A DNA stretch of 12,837 nucleotides from Conidiobolus incongruus B7586 (GCA_000697335.1 JNEM01010832.1:1-12837), one strand, 5' to 3'. Numbered from the stretch's first letter, positions 1-10,430 are shown. Notes: generated by a model not told the origin, from the sequence alone. A program made the numbers and translations.

Positions 1-149
1 TATATATTAATTTTGCATTAGGAGTTGAAATAATATTTATAATTATAAAATCACTCTATATAAACTACATAAATAATAAATCTTCAAAATTTATTAATAC
101 CAATAATGAATATTGCTGAATCATTGTAAATTAAGCTATCAAATACTAA

Positions 150-1320
150 ATTAGAAATATAAATATATATTATTTCTCTATTTGCATTTATAATAAAGAT
201 ATTAGAAATATCAATTTAATATTAAAGCAATATTTAATAACAATAGGAATTAAAAATTTTAGTAAATTTAGGAAATAATGATTAGAGTTTAGAATTTACA
301 ATAGTGGTACTTTATCTCTATCTTTCAACAATATTACAGGAAGTTCCCTTTGCTAAGTCTTGATAATTACCAGGACTTAAACCAATTATCACTATTCCAT
401 ATATGCTAGTTAGCAATAGAGGAACCTGGTTGACTATAAAAGATGCTTGCTAGATAATATGCCTTTGCCTGCTATTGAGCTAAGGTATACTCATAAATCA
501 ATATAATAATCTAATAATAAATTCTTTAGCAACTTATTTGTGAATCTTAGAGATTATTTACAAGTAGATAGAAAAGTGAAGATGATTATTTATGACAATT
601 TTTGATTGAGAAAACCATGATAAAAGAACAAAAATAATGTCTATTTGTAATTTCTTTCAGTAAATATTTTATTCTGCAATATTATTTTTATTCAATAATA
701 TTTAAATATAGGTATTTAGATAGCACCAATGACATATTTGTAATAATCCAATAGATTTCCATAGCAATATTATTGATTAGGAATTAGTAACAAGTTAATA
801 TAATATTATTGATTATTTGGTGTTTGATAAAGTTAAAAAAATTGATTTAAAGATAATAGACTACTAATATTACTATAGGAATCAATATTAAAATCAGAAA
901 TAGTACAGAGAAGTAATTAGGGATATTTAGCTATGAAATGGGTTGAAAGGTAGTTTTACTATTCTATCAAATAATAAAAAGAACTTATATCTGGTTCACC
1001 TTAGTATAAATCATTCAAATTCATGGTCCTTATAATGTAGGCTAGGTTAAAGGATTTAGAAGTTATTACAATAACCTGATTGAATGGCCAATCAATGAAT
1101 GGAGTGCAAATGATTCTCTATGCAAGATAAGAATCATTATTATATTAGGTTGATATAGGGTATTTGATAAGAGTAGAGGCTGATATTGTGTAATACTATA
1201 ATAACAGCAATATCTTGTTAGAATACTTTTGATCTAATGTTTATGCTTGAATTTATGTCTTTGATCATCAATTCTAGATTTTATAGTTGCACTAATAAAT
1301 CAAAATATCCAACAAATCAT
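150..1320 (+). pseudogene. decayed coding-like tract, family not recognised
   Basis: I do not recognise this protein. One frame (codons starting at multiples of 3) gives protein-like, mixed-composition sequence over about 390 codons with no need for a frame change, although stops are frequent. Stop-free pieces include VDRKVKMIIYDNF near 560-600, MPLPAIELRYTHKSI near 460-500, YKSFKFMVLIM near 1010-1040 and GYLIRVEADIV near 1155-1190. Many stops sit where Gln or Trp would suit, as expected if CAA/CAG and TGG codons were hit by C-to-T or G-to-A change. The number of stops is not below chance for this base composition, so the case rests on amino-acid character, not on openness. It could be a decayed transposon protein or a decayed host gene copy. 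The ends are uncertain, and no flanking repeats were seen. Confidence 0.4.
337..428. repeat. nested imperfect hairpin
   Basis: Two nested inverted repeats share one axis. The outer arms pair 337-355 with 411-428 and contain the complementary blocks GTTCC/GGAAC and TTGCTA/TAGCAA, with a few bulges. The inner arms are TGATAATT (361-368) and AATTATCA (384-391), a perfect 8-bp stem around a 15-base loop. It lies inside the decayed coding-like tract. It may be chance in AT-rich DNA or a leftover of a repeat end. No function can be assigned. Confidence 0.35.
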
Positions 1321-1381
1321 TTAATTATAATATAATATATATTTTACTCAAAAATCATCCAAATACTTAAAATGTTATTAA

Positions 1382-2608
1382 ATGAGCGAACCAAATTTAA
1401 CTCCACATCCCCCAAATAATCTTTTGCAATATTTACAAAACGATTTCAGTTCAAGTAAAAGAGATGCCAGGTTTAATAACTTGAATGACAACCAAAAAGT
1501 ACTTGTTAATAAGTATATTAAAAACTACTTGGATCATTCATCAACATTATTGCTTTGCTCTGTTTCAAAGGTCTTCAATTATGTCATTGGCCCCAGTGAG
1601 GCAATTCACATGAGACCCCCTTTAGGAATAACACCGTAAACTTACTGATTTAAATAAAAGTGATATTGCCTCTTTAGGGGCTGAAATTGACAAATTTATA
1701 AAGAATAATGTTCCAAATCGACTATTTGTCCAACATATCAAAATGAGACGACTGGCGCCATTTGCTGTTAGAAACACTATATTTTTAATATTTACTAACA
1801 TTAGAATTGTTCACACTGCCAATGTTTAACTTAAAAAAGATTTAATATTACAGGCTTAAAAATTTAACGAATTTAGTAGAATTAGATTTAACTAAAACAT
1901 TTATCAGGAAAAGAGCGAAGTAGATCCCAATTCTGAAGGAATTTGTCTACATCTTCATTTGTTATATTGAGTTTATGCGGCCTTCATTTAAATGAAAACC
2001 CAAGATCGTTTGAAGAAACTATCATCCAGTATAGAATGATTCAAGACTTAAGTTGCTCAGATCATCCTTTTACACATTTAATTAAATCTAATTTTGATCT
2101 AAACCATTCACTGGAAAGTTTTCGATTGGTTATTAATCATTCTTTTGAATCATATGAGATTTTGAGCAAAATACTGCGAGTTGATATCAGAATTCGCCAT
2201 TTCCAACTGGAATTTATGCTAATACAAAAAGCTTTGATAGTTATCAGGCAAGGGTTAAAAAATTTAAGGTCATTTACTCTATCAAATGAAGGATATCTCC
2301 AAAATGAATACTACCTGCGTCTTCAAGTCAAGGATTTTGTCTTTTTACCGATTCTAATAGGTATTACGAAATTTGAATTGAAGCTTAGCGGTTTACTTGC
2401 AGAGTCGATCGATAGTATTTTGAAAAATATGCCTCAACTGCAAGAATTTACCATCTATATTAATGCAAGCATCCAGTCAGTGGTCAAATCAATTTTTCAG
2501 AATTTTCCATTAACATCATTATCCTCATTAACAATCCGATATTTTAGAAAGTTGAATGGTCTAAATATTTCACTTCTTAAACACTGGCTCGTAAATTGGA
2601 ATTTCTAG
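1382..2608 (+). pseudogene. broken F-box-like / leucine-rich-repeat protein gene
   Basis: Two open stretches (1382-1639, 85 codons; 1943-2608, 221 codons) are joined by shorter open pieces in other frames, so this looks like one gene of about 410 codons. The first ATG at 1382 follows an AT-rich leader. Residues 40-70 hold LDHSSTLLLCSVSKVFNYVI, which resembles the second half of an F-box (weak match). Near 1632 the frame changes, and RKLTDLNKSDIASLGAEIDK follows. LKNLTNLVELDLTKTF near 1855-1900 is a good leucine-rich repeat, and further LRR-like pieces (FVILSLCGLHL, MPQLQEFTIYI, LTSLSSLTIRYF) fill the 1943-2608 stretch. Family knowledge: such proteins recruit targets to SCF ubiquitin ligases. 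The lesions are apparent one-base shifts near 1634-1635, 1850 and 1940, plus stops near 1827 and 1921. Short introns or sequence errors are alternatives. It is visibly less AT-rich than the neighbouring repeats and uses CAA/CAG for Gln. Confidence 0.55.
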
Positions 2609-3518
2609 AATATCACTAGTTCATGAGATAAGGGGGTAAAATGTCTTCTTCAAGTATAGTATAGGAATTATAGTGCCTTTTTCATCTTCATATTGGCTGA
2701 TTGATATAGCTTTTTAATCTCTTGAAGCTTGCAAAAAATCATCATAAAGAATAAAATGGTTTTAACTACTTTATTTTTGTTTCTAATCTTGAAAATAAAA
2801 AATAATTAAAATCATGTTATTTGATGGGCAGGAAGACCCGTTAAACCCCCACAATTCGAATCATTCTTAAACCCAGACTCAGATTCAACTAAAACATAAT
2901 TAGCAAATACACCCAAGCCACAGAATCAACCATTTCATCTGACCTTTTACAAAACTATATCCAAACTCGTCAACCCAAAAATAAATATACTTATTACAAC
3001 TAAGTTGTCACATCGATCCTTTTCCTATGATTTTGCACTACAGTCTATATTAAAAATTTAATTACACCCTTTGTACCATATAACACGCGCCGTCTCAGAA
3101 GACGACTACTTTACTTAAAATTATTAGACATCTGACTTCCTAGTTAGTGTCAGTATATAGAAATAAGATATGTATCAAATCAAGTTAATACAAAGCAATG
3201 AATAAGCTTATTCAAATGATCCTTTAAGATACATAGCATATAAAGATTTTTAGGCAATTTTAACAATTGTGAAAAATGAATCATTCAATAAACATTCATG
3301 AATTAAAATACAGTAATTCATATAATTTTGATGCCATTAATTGAAAAGGAATAGAAAATATCAAAACATCGTAAGAATAGCCATAAGGTTGGATTAAATA
3401 TTAATGGCTAAATAGAAGATGTTGTGCTTCAATATCTTTGATAAAAACTAAAATTGCAATCGTATGGTTATATTTTATTGAACTAATTATTGTACTAAAT
3501 TAGGAAAAATTTATTTTT
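2609..3518. other. non-coding stretch with a GC-richer patch
   Basis: No gene is supported here. From about 2815 to 3160 the base composition is richer in C than its surroundings. All three forward frames give short protein-like pieces there (MLFDGQEDPLNPHNSNHS from 2814; SSDLLQNYIQTRQPKNKYTY near 2940-2995), but none stays open for more than about 50 codons and they do not share a frame. This may be an old, scrambled coding remnant less affected by AT-directed decay. From 3160 to 3518 the sequence is AT-rich without a feature I can name. Confidence 0.35.
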
Positions 3519-3605
3519 AAAAAATGATCTGAACGAGATTCGAACCTTGATCAAAAGAGACACTCTCCAAAAAGCAAATAATTTTACGACCATAAATTAA
3601 CTCCA
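3519..3605 (-). other. tRNA-promoter-like remnant (B box plus T run)
   Basis: On the minus strand GGTTCGAATCT (3536-3546) closely matches the RNA polymerase III B box, that is the T-loop of a tRNA gene. A run of six T (3519-3524) follows 11 bases later, as a pol III terminator would. The sequence does not fold as a tRNA: the bases flanking the T-loop pair at only two of five positions, and the acceptor 3' side has no partner upstream. It is best read as a decayed tRNA gene or the head of a tRNA-derived SINE, or as chance. Confidence 0.25.
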
Positions 3606-4310
3606 GTGGAAAAAATTCAAAATGAATTCAGATTGAATAACTGTACTGATCATGACGGTTGACTATGTTTTTCACTTGAAACGAAATCATTGTATTGAAT
3701 CACCTGATAAACACAAGGAAAGCGTTTCGTGAAATCAACGCATGACCGCAACACTAACCAACCTTAATTTTATTAAATTTCAATGCAATATAAATTAAAT
3801 GTAAATTTTGTTTGGGTTGATAATTTGGAGTCTCAATTTAGAATTATTTAATTATGTTTTGTGCAAATTAAATTTAATCTGACATATTGATTTTTTAATA
3901 GTTGAATTCTGGTTGAATCCTATCAATAGCACTTATTAGGTCAATAGATAATTTTTTATATTCATATTTCATATAAACCTTAAATTCATTAAATTTATTA
4001 TAATCGAATCATTGAATTTGACTAGAATTAAAATGTCACGTATCTGATATATTTCGAATGAATTTTTCATTATTTTTATTAATTTAAGTGTTTAATTTCA
4101 AAAATGTAACACAAAAAATTGCAGAATATCAGGAAAGCATATGAGATCAACTTTTATCTCAGCTTATTTTATATGATATAATTTGTAAGGAATTGATTTA
4201 ATAATTTGAATTAAGAATTAACTGAACATATTATTAATTATCAAATTTGAATTTAGTTACAGATTAACCTTAGTTTTACAATGTCTTATATCTACAATAC
4301 ACTGGAATTT
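3606..4310. other. AT-rich non-coding sequence
   Basis: No open frame, repeat pair or RNA gene was found. The stretch runs up to the left target-site copy of the chromovirus. It still contains scattered CpG and other G/C-bearing words, so it does not look as strongly decayed as the interior of the retroelement that follows. A short stem, TGAGAT/ATCTCA around 4141-4160, is too small to be worth more than mention. Confidence 0.5.
4306..4310. repeat. left target-site duplication AATTT
   Basis: AATTT directly precedes the TG start of the left LTR. The same five bases directly follow the CA end of the right LTR (10021-10025). A 5-bp duplication is usual for Ty3-type integrases. The word is AT-rich and so weak alone, but its exact position on both sides of equally long LTRs makes it convincing. 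Confidence 0.75.
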
Positions 4311-4709
4311 TGTAAGCATGGTGGTAAATACCAATATAGTGTAAAGGAAGACTTAATATAAAAGTAGCGTGACACGGAACGTGGTACTATAACGTGGCTG
4401 TAGCGTGCAAATGTAAATAAAGTTTAATTAAGCTTCAAACTGGGATGAGTCACTGATATATTAAGATTTATATTAGGTAGTGCCAATATACTGTAATATT
4501 GATAGGATGTAGTTTTAATCTTAGAAATAGTAAAAAAGATAAGAAATAATAAGAATTGAGAGGGAAAAAGAAGAACCTAGTTTATTAAATAATTTAATAC
4601 TATTTATACAATTAATTTAACTATAAAAGTATAAATTAATTATATAATTTATAGTTAGTTGAATTATAAAGAAATATATATAAGAATTTAAAGAACTAGT
4701 TTCTTAATA
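4311..4709 (-). repeat. left LTR (the 3' LTR of the element)
   Basis: The 399-bp LTR starts with TG at the left and aligns end to end with 9622-10020. Its outer 200 bp (to about 4509) keep several CpG sites and G-rich words (for example around 4368-4410). The corresponding bases of the right LTR are A or T. Positions 4510-4654 are identical in both copies. The rest differs at about seven places. Confidence 0.9.
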
Positions 4710-4769
4710 CTTCTTTAGTAAGTCTCTTAAAGGAAATACACTCCTTAGATTTTTGCAAATAAGTATAAT

Positions 4770-4915
4770 AGGTTGAGATATTCTTAATATTTTTTAAGGG
4801 TTTTTATATAGCTTCTTTAATAAGATAACTTATTTATTTTATATAGAAATAAAGCTTGTTTTTAATAAATTTAGATTTAATTATATAATCAATATAGTAT
4901 TTTTCTTCTCTATCT
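4770..4915 (-). other. chromodomain remnant of the chromovirus
   Basis: On the minus strand, just upstream of the 3' LTR, the translation shows the pattern of a chromodomain: a DREEKYYIDYII start (near 4880-4915), a basic LYF-type strand, and KPLKNIKN near 4790-4810 where the family has the W-E-P-x-x-N-L segment. Family knowledge: in chromoviruses this domain is fused to the integrase C-terminus and binds histone marks. It is part of the broken element. Confidence 0.65.
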
Positions 4916-5479
4916 TAATTAATAATTAGATTTAATTTAGGGGCTTTTAATTAATTAAGAAATATATCAAAATCATTAAAATAAGGCTTGATTTTAGATA
5001 TGTGAAAGGTAAAGTTAATCCTTAAAGTTAGAGGTAATTCTAAGATAATATTTTCAAAATTTCAATTAATAAACTAAATTTTATAAGGACTATAATATAA
5101 TAGTAAGTATTTTGGGTTTAAACTAGATTTAAGTAGGGTAGGTTTAAAGGTAGATTATTCTAAGTATATAAACATACTAATTTTATATTTAAAAGGATTT
5201 CTAAATAACTTTGAATATTATTGTTCTATGATTCTTTGATTTTCTTCCAAGTTAAATTTAATAAGGGAATTAATATATTTGATATTAATTTAAAATTCAG
5301 CAATATCTCAAGTTAAATTTATTTAAAGTTTTAGAGCAATTATTAAGTTAAGAAGTTTGTTATAATTAATAAAATAAGGGTTAAAACTTATTGATCTATT
5401 ATTAAAGATATTAAATAAATATTAAAGTTAATAGATATAAATATCTTAATTTAATTGATTAGTGTTAATATAAGCTCTA

Positions 5480-5960
5480 ATCATTTGTTTTAAGGTTTTA
5501 ATAGTTTTTTTAGCAAGTTTATTGGTTTAATAATAATTAGTAATAGATATAGTTAGATTAATCTTAAGGGAAAAAGATAGTAATTTTTAAAATTAGGACT
5601 TGAATCACATATCTTTATTAGATACAATAGTTTGTGGAATTTTATAATGAGTAAAGATATTAAAGAATAACAATTATATAATATATTTAATTGTAAAAGT
5701 TTTGAAACAAAGAATAAAATAAGCATATTTAAAAAATAAATCAATTACAATTAGTAAATTATTATAACCATTTGTTAATTTAAGAATTTCCATAAAATTA
5801 AGTTAGATTTGTTATTAAATTTTATTAAAGACTTATAAGGGAATAAGTTTACCATATTTTAATTAGGAATTATATTTAACTCTTTAGTATATATCATAGG
5901 TATTAGTGTATTTCTAAACTAATTTAATTAAAGAAAATTAATAATACCTTATTTTAATTC
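5480..5960 (-). other. integrase core remnant of the chromovirus
   Basis: The minus strand shows the retroviral-type integrase core in its usual order: a KYAYFI-like segment (near 5720-5735), then THYKIPQTIVSNKDM (near 5590-5650), where the family has the second catalytic Asp region. TLKQMIRAYI (near 5470-5500) follows, where the family has its glutamate helix and the downstream A-Y motif. The region belongs to the broken pol gene. A 63-codon open frame at 5553-5744 lies over it in a different frame and is not a gene. Confidence 0.75.
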
Positions 5961-7049
5961 TCTCAACAGCCTTTAATTAGTTTTAATGTTTTCTTACAAG
6001 TAAGTTATAATATTTATCAAATATTGCTTGTTAAATCTTTAGGATATTAAGGATATATTAACAATTATTATAATATAATAGTTTATCAAATATTTTAAAT
6101 TGTCTGACATATTGTAATTAGTTTTCTAATAGTTTAAAAAGTTTTTCTTTTATTAAAATAAAGAAATTATTATTTAATAGTGTTTCTTAAAATAGTTTAA
6201 TAAATTTTTTATTACCTTTATAAATAATCATTAAGTTAATATTTGCTAGGTTTTTATAATTAGAATAAAAGGGTAAATATGTAAGATTTCTTAATAAAAT
6301 ATCTATAACATAATTTTATTAACCTAAGAGATATTAAATAAAGAAAAGATAAGCTTAAATAGATTTAATTTATTTAACTTATCTTTTTGATAAATACTCT
6401 TGAGTATTTAAGTAAATAAGTGATTTATAATCTATAAGTATTAAAAAAAAGTTATAAGATAAAAAATATAAGTGATTTTTAATTATTTTTATTAAAGCAA
6501 AAAGTTTTTATTTATAAAGTAAGTATTTTAATATAGCTAGTTTTATTTTTCTTAACTAGAATATTATTAACTTTAAGATAATATTTATAAAGTTAAACTT
6601 AACTTATTCTCCTTATTCATTATTTTATTTTATAGTTAAAAGATAAAATATAAATTAAATTTAAACTAAGTTAATTATTTATTAATTGTAAAAAAACTAA
6701 AGTTAGTAAAAATAATGATAGGTAGTTTTAGATTAAAAATAGATAAAATAAAAACATTAATAATATAGAAAATTAAAGAATTTATACAAAAAGTATATAG
6801 TGGGGTTTATTCAAAAAAAAGTTTTTCCTTAAGAGATTAATAAAAGGGGTTATAAGTTTAACAAAAGAATCAATTAAATCTTTAAAGTAATTTAATAATT
6901 TAAGTAAAAACATAAGTTAATCTTTGTTTATAGATATAATAAAAGCTTTATCACCATTAAGTTTAGTTAAATTAATGTTAATTCCTTAAGAAGAAATAAT
7001 ATAACCACAAAAAAAATAGAGGTAACATTAAAGATATATTTTAATAACT

Positions 7050-7500
7050 TTAAAAGTAATTTATGTTTTTAAATAATTTGTAAGACTTAATTAACATATT
7101 AAATATATTTTTTTTAGTTTTTAAATGGATCAGGATATTATTAAAATAAATAATAATAAAGTTATTAAAAATAAAATTAAAAAGGGAATTGATGAATTAA
7201 TTAAAAGTTACAAAGGTATTATATAATTTAAAGTTTATAATAGTAAATTTATAATGGCTTAGAAGAACATTAAAAGTAGTTAAAGAAATAAAATTTTCTT
7301 CAACTTTAATGTTATAATAACTATTTTTAATATTTAGCTTGATAAAGATAGTTGATTTAAGTAATCTATCCTTAATATCATATAAATTTAGTAATAGGGT
7401 TTTATTCTTGATAATTTTTGAGTTTAAAATATAATTATTAATATATAGTTTTTAACCACCATTAACCTTTTATACAAAGAGAATTAGAGATTTTTATAGT
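7050..7500 (-). other. reverse transcriptase remnant of the chromovirus
   Basis: The minus-strand translation follows the Ty3-type reverse transcriptase: LILFVKKVNGG (near 7460-7495) matches the P-V-x-F-V-K-K-K-D-G-x start of the palm. DRLLKSTIFIKL (near 7345-7380) matches the segment before the first catalytic Asp. FIIIYFNNILIHLKT (near 7120-7165) occupies the place of the family's Y-x-D-D box. This order and spacing identify the family. The gene is thoroughly decayed. Confidence 0.8.
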
Positions 7501-9604
7501 TAAGAAAAAGGTTTAATATATTTATTTTCAAGTAATTTTTAGATTTCTTCTTTTAAGGTTTAGTATTATTTAAGAGATAAATGGTAAGTAAGCTTTAAGT
7601 ATATTTGTGTACTATAGAAAAGTTCAATTTTATGTTTAATATTATGTTTAAGATGTAATTTATTTATAGGTTCAAAAATATTAACAAATTAACTTATTAT
7701 ATTAAATAAGAAGTAGTCATTAGATATAACTTCATTAAAATTAACAAATGAAGTATTAATAGATTAATATTAAACAAATATATATCCTTATAGATTATTA
7801 AGATTTTTAATTAGTTTTTTATATTGGTTTTTGATTATAATAATAAAATTATTTAACATAATTATAGAATTAGTATTAAGTAAAGTATTTAGTAGTTTTA
7901 TAATAAGGTAATATAGATTTTTTAAGATTAATTCCACTATTTTCTTTTAGAAAGTAAAAAAAAATAGATTTATAACCTTCTAGAGTAATATTCATAGATA
8001 TAAAACTATAATATTCAAATTAATTTTAACCTAGTATAAAATTATAACTAATATTACCAATTAAAAATTTTATATGTTGGGAATAGTTAAGAGGTAATAA
8101 TAAGTATCTAGATATATATGTTAGATACTTGTTTTATTAAGCTGTTAATATATTTAATTATTAAGCTATTTTTTAGATAAGTAAAGATAATTTTGAAACA
8201 ATAAAAGAAGAGATAATATAATTAAAACAACTAAAGTTAATTAAGAGATTAATAGGTATATCTATAAAAAAACCACTTAACATAAATAATAGGGTGATAA
8301 TTAAAGATACAAAATAATAAGATAGATTAGTTACTAAAATATTTCTATTTTCTAGTGGTTTAATCAGTTAAATTTCTCTAGTATATATAATTTAATTTGT
8401 AGAATCATTAGTCCATTAGAACTTTTATAGATTAAATTAGAATTTGCTAACTAATTGTGAAAGAGGTAATTCTAAGGTTATATTGATATTATTCAGGTTT
8501 GATTTATGGTTGGTAGGTAAAGATTGTTGAGAAATAAACAGATGTTGCTTTTTGAGGGGATATTTATTAATTTTAAAATTAACTTAAGTTTTTTAATAAT
8601 AATGATAACTTTTATTTACTCTTAAGTAAGCTTTAACTTTATCACTAAGTGTTTTCTTATAGAGCTTTAAAGTAGAAACATTTATTATTTGAGATTTAGA
8701 TAAGCTAAAATAAGTTATAAAGATTAATTCTTAGGGTAAGAAGATTTAGTTATAGAGTAAAGAATATCATCAATCATAATTGTTATATCATAAATGTTAA
8801 AAAAAATATATTATTAAAGTGTATTTTATTAATTAACTAGAGTTTTACTTATAGATTAAGGTATTATAATAGCTTGTAAATTTATTATTTTTTTGTAATA
8901 TTTAATATATAGAAATATATCTTATTAAATTTCTTAATTAATTATTTTATAGAAGTTTTTTATTTAAGCTAAAAAAGTTTTTCACTTGTTAATCAAACTT
9001 GATTTTTTAAGTAATACCTTTTTTTAAGGGTTTTTTCTAGTTATTTAAAGGTTTATATTCTTGTAGTAAGTTATCCTCTTAAAAATTCTTTAGAATTAAG
9101 TATGTAATAAGTTAGTTATCAAATATAAGCAAATTTTTCTAAAAAAGAAGTGGTTAATTTAAGGATATTCTTTAAATCTTTATTAAGAATTAAATTAAGA
9201 TAATTCTTTATGTTTTTAAAGTAGTTTTCAAGCTTGTAGAGGTTTTTTAAGCTATTATAAATAGTTAATTTATTATTAAAAATATTAAAAAAATGGTTTA
9301 ATATATTAACTATAGTAAAGTAGCTAGTTTAATAAATTTAAACTCTTTAAGTTATGTTTTTTTTAAACAAAAGTTATTTAATATAAGCTTTTTAAAAGGC
9401 AATAAATTTTTAAAAATTAAAGTCTTAAATTCACTTAGTAATTAAGCTATTATCTTCATTAAAATAATATAAAGGTATCTTTTTTTTAGTAGTATTATAG
9501 TATATAATATTAAATTTGAGTAAAATAAGTTATAGATAAAATTTAAAATAGTAATAAATAGATTTGATGTAAATAGTTATTAGTTTCTAGTAGGTTTTTA
9601 ATAA

Positions 9605-9621
9605 CTTTATTATTGCTATTA
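9605..9621 (-). other. possible tRNA primer-binding site
   Basis: Directly inside the right LTR (the element's 5' LTR), the minus strand reads TAATAGCAATAATAAAG. Given the strong G-to-A decay here, this is compatible with a former initiator-methionine-type primer site, which usually begins TGGTAGC. Its position is right for a primer site, but the sequence alone does not prove the identity of the tRNA. Confidence 0.35.
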
Positions 9622-10020
9622 TATAAGTATAGTAGTAAATATAAATATAGTATAGAGAAAAACTTAATATAAAAAGAGTGTGATATAGAATATAATACTA
9701 TAATATAGCTATAACATATAAATATAAAAAAAGTTTAATTAAGTTTCAAACTAAAATAAGTCACTAATATATTAAGATTTATATTAGGTAATGCCAATAT
9801 ATTATAATATTGATAGGATATAGTTTTAATCTTAGAAATAGTAAAAAAGATAAGAAATAATAAGAATTGAGAGGGAAAAAGAAGAACCTAGTTTATTAAA
9901 TAATTTAATACTATTTATACAATTAATTTAACTATAAAAGTATAAATTAATTATATAATTTATAGCTAGTTTAGTTATAAAGAAATATATATAAGAATTT
10001 AGAAAACTAGTCTCTTAACA
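9622..10020 (-). repeat. right LTR (the 5' LTR of the element)
   Basis: This 399-bp copy pairs with 4311-4709 without a net length difference. It ends with CA at 10020 and is followed by the second AATTT. It is almost free of CpG, and in its first 200 bp it has A/T at nearly all positions where the left copy has G/C. It is the more decayed of the two. Confidence 0.9.
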
Positions 10021-10025
10021 AATTT
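10021..10025. repeat. right target-site duplication AATTT
   Basis: This five-base copy matches 4306-4310 and lies immediately outside the right LTR. It supports one ordinary integration event with no later loss at either edge. Confidence 0.75.
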
Positions 10026-10087
10026 ATTATATATATATCATATATTACTTTAAATAACAAGAAGTCAAAAAAAAAAATAAGAAATCA

Positions 10088-10113
10088 AAGAATAAATCAA
10101 CTTATTTATTCTT
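10088..10113. repeat. 10-bp perfect hairpin
   Basis: AAGAATAAAT (10088-10097) and ATTTATTCTT (10104-10113) form a perfect stem around a six-base loop. It lies in the short spacer between the retroelement and the Tc1 element. In such AT-rich DNA it may be chance. No T run or gene end makes it a terminator. Confidence 0.3.
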
Positions 10114-10215
10114 GAAGCTACTTGTTTACATAGAGTATTCCTTTGAATATATTATATAATTGAATAAACAAATAAAAATTTTTTAAATCTTAATTTTATC
10201 TATTTAATAATGATA

Positions 10216-10250
10216 CACTAACCTACAAAAGTGAGTCATAAAATCAAAAA
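10216..10250. repeat. left outer terminal inverted repeat
   Basis: These 35 bp begin CACTAACCTACAAAAGTGAG and are the inverse of 11754-11788 except for two transitions. They contain the shared core (here GTGAGTCATAAA, 10231-10242), the likely outer transposase-binding site. Confidence 0.9.
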
Positions 10251-10402
10251 CAATTATATTTTTACTAATAACTTGATTAATATTTAATGAAATAAATCTA
10301 AATTAGATAATTAAAATCTATTATATTTATTAATTATATATATCATTAAATGATGATATTTAGCTATTAATTGGCAGAAATATAAACTTTTAAATTTTAC
10401 CT

Positions 10403-10430
10403 AAGGTGAGTTATAAATTTGCAGGTTTTT
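10403..10430. repeat. left inner repeat of the Tc1 element
   Basis: AAGGTGAGTTATAAATTTGC plus eight more bases, matching the inverse of 11572-11599 at 27 of 28 positions. The core GTGAGTTATAAA (10406-10417) repeats the outer core in the same orientation 175 bp further in. This is the layout of inner and outer binding sites known from IR/DR Tc1 elements. It sits just beyond the end of the transposase frame. Confidence 0.85.

Larger units (their letters stand above)
4311..10020 (-). mobile_element. fossil Ty3-type chromovirus with two LTRs
   Basis: This is a complete-length but heavily broken LTR retroelement of 5,710 bp, read on the minus strand. Both LTRs are 399 bp, and the element is flanked by the 5-bp duplication AATTT. 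In minus-strand order it should hold gag (roughly 8,500-9,600, by position only), protease (about 8,120-8,350, weak), reverse transcriptase, RNase H (about 6,650-7,000, by position), integrase and a C-terminal chromodomain. The last of these places it among the chromoviruses, which use the chromodomain to aim integration at marked chromatin. The interior has decayed to extreme AT through C-to-T and G-to-A change on both strands, with far too many breaks to count. It is an old, immobile copy. About 48 of 399 LTR positions differ, but the decay process makes an age from this unreliable. Confidence 0.9.

Noticed and set aside
1824-1853. 30-base intron (GTTTAA...ACAG) in the F-box/LRR-like gene
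   Set aside because: Removing it leads straight into a TAA and does not restore the frame of the following leucine-rich repeat, so a small lesion is as likely. Kept only as an alternative.
3519-3605. Functional tRNA gene
   Set aside because: Only two of five T-stem pairs form, and no acceptor partner or clear A box is present.
4710-4740. Polypurine tract beside the 3' LTR
   Set aside because: The minus strand has only a short purine run (about eight bases) next to the LTR. The position is right, but this is too weak to call in AT-rich decayed DNA.
5553-5744. 63-codon open frame on the minus strand
   Set aside because: It lies over the integrase core in a different frame from the one that shows integrase similarity. 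Its Leu/Ile/Phe-rich sequence is what AT-rich decay produces.
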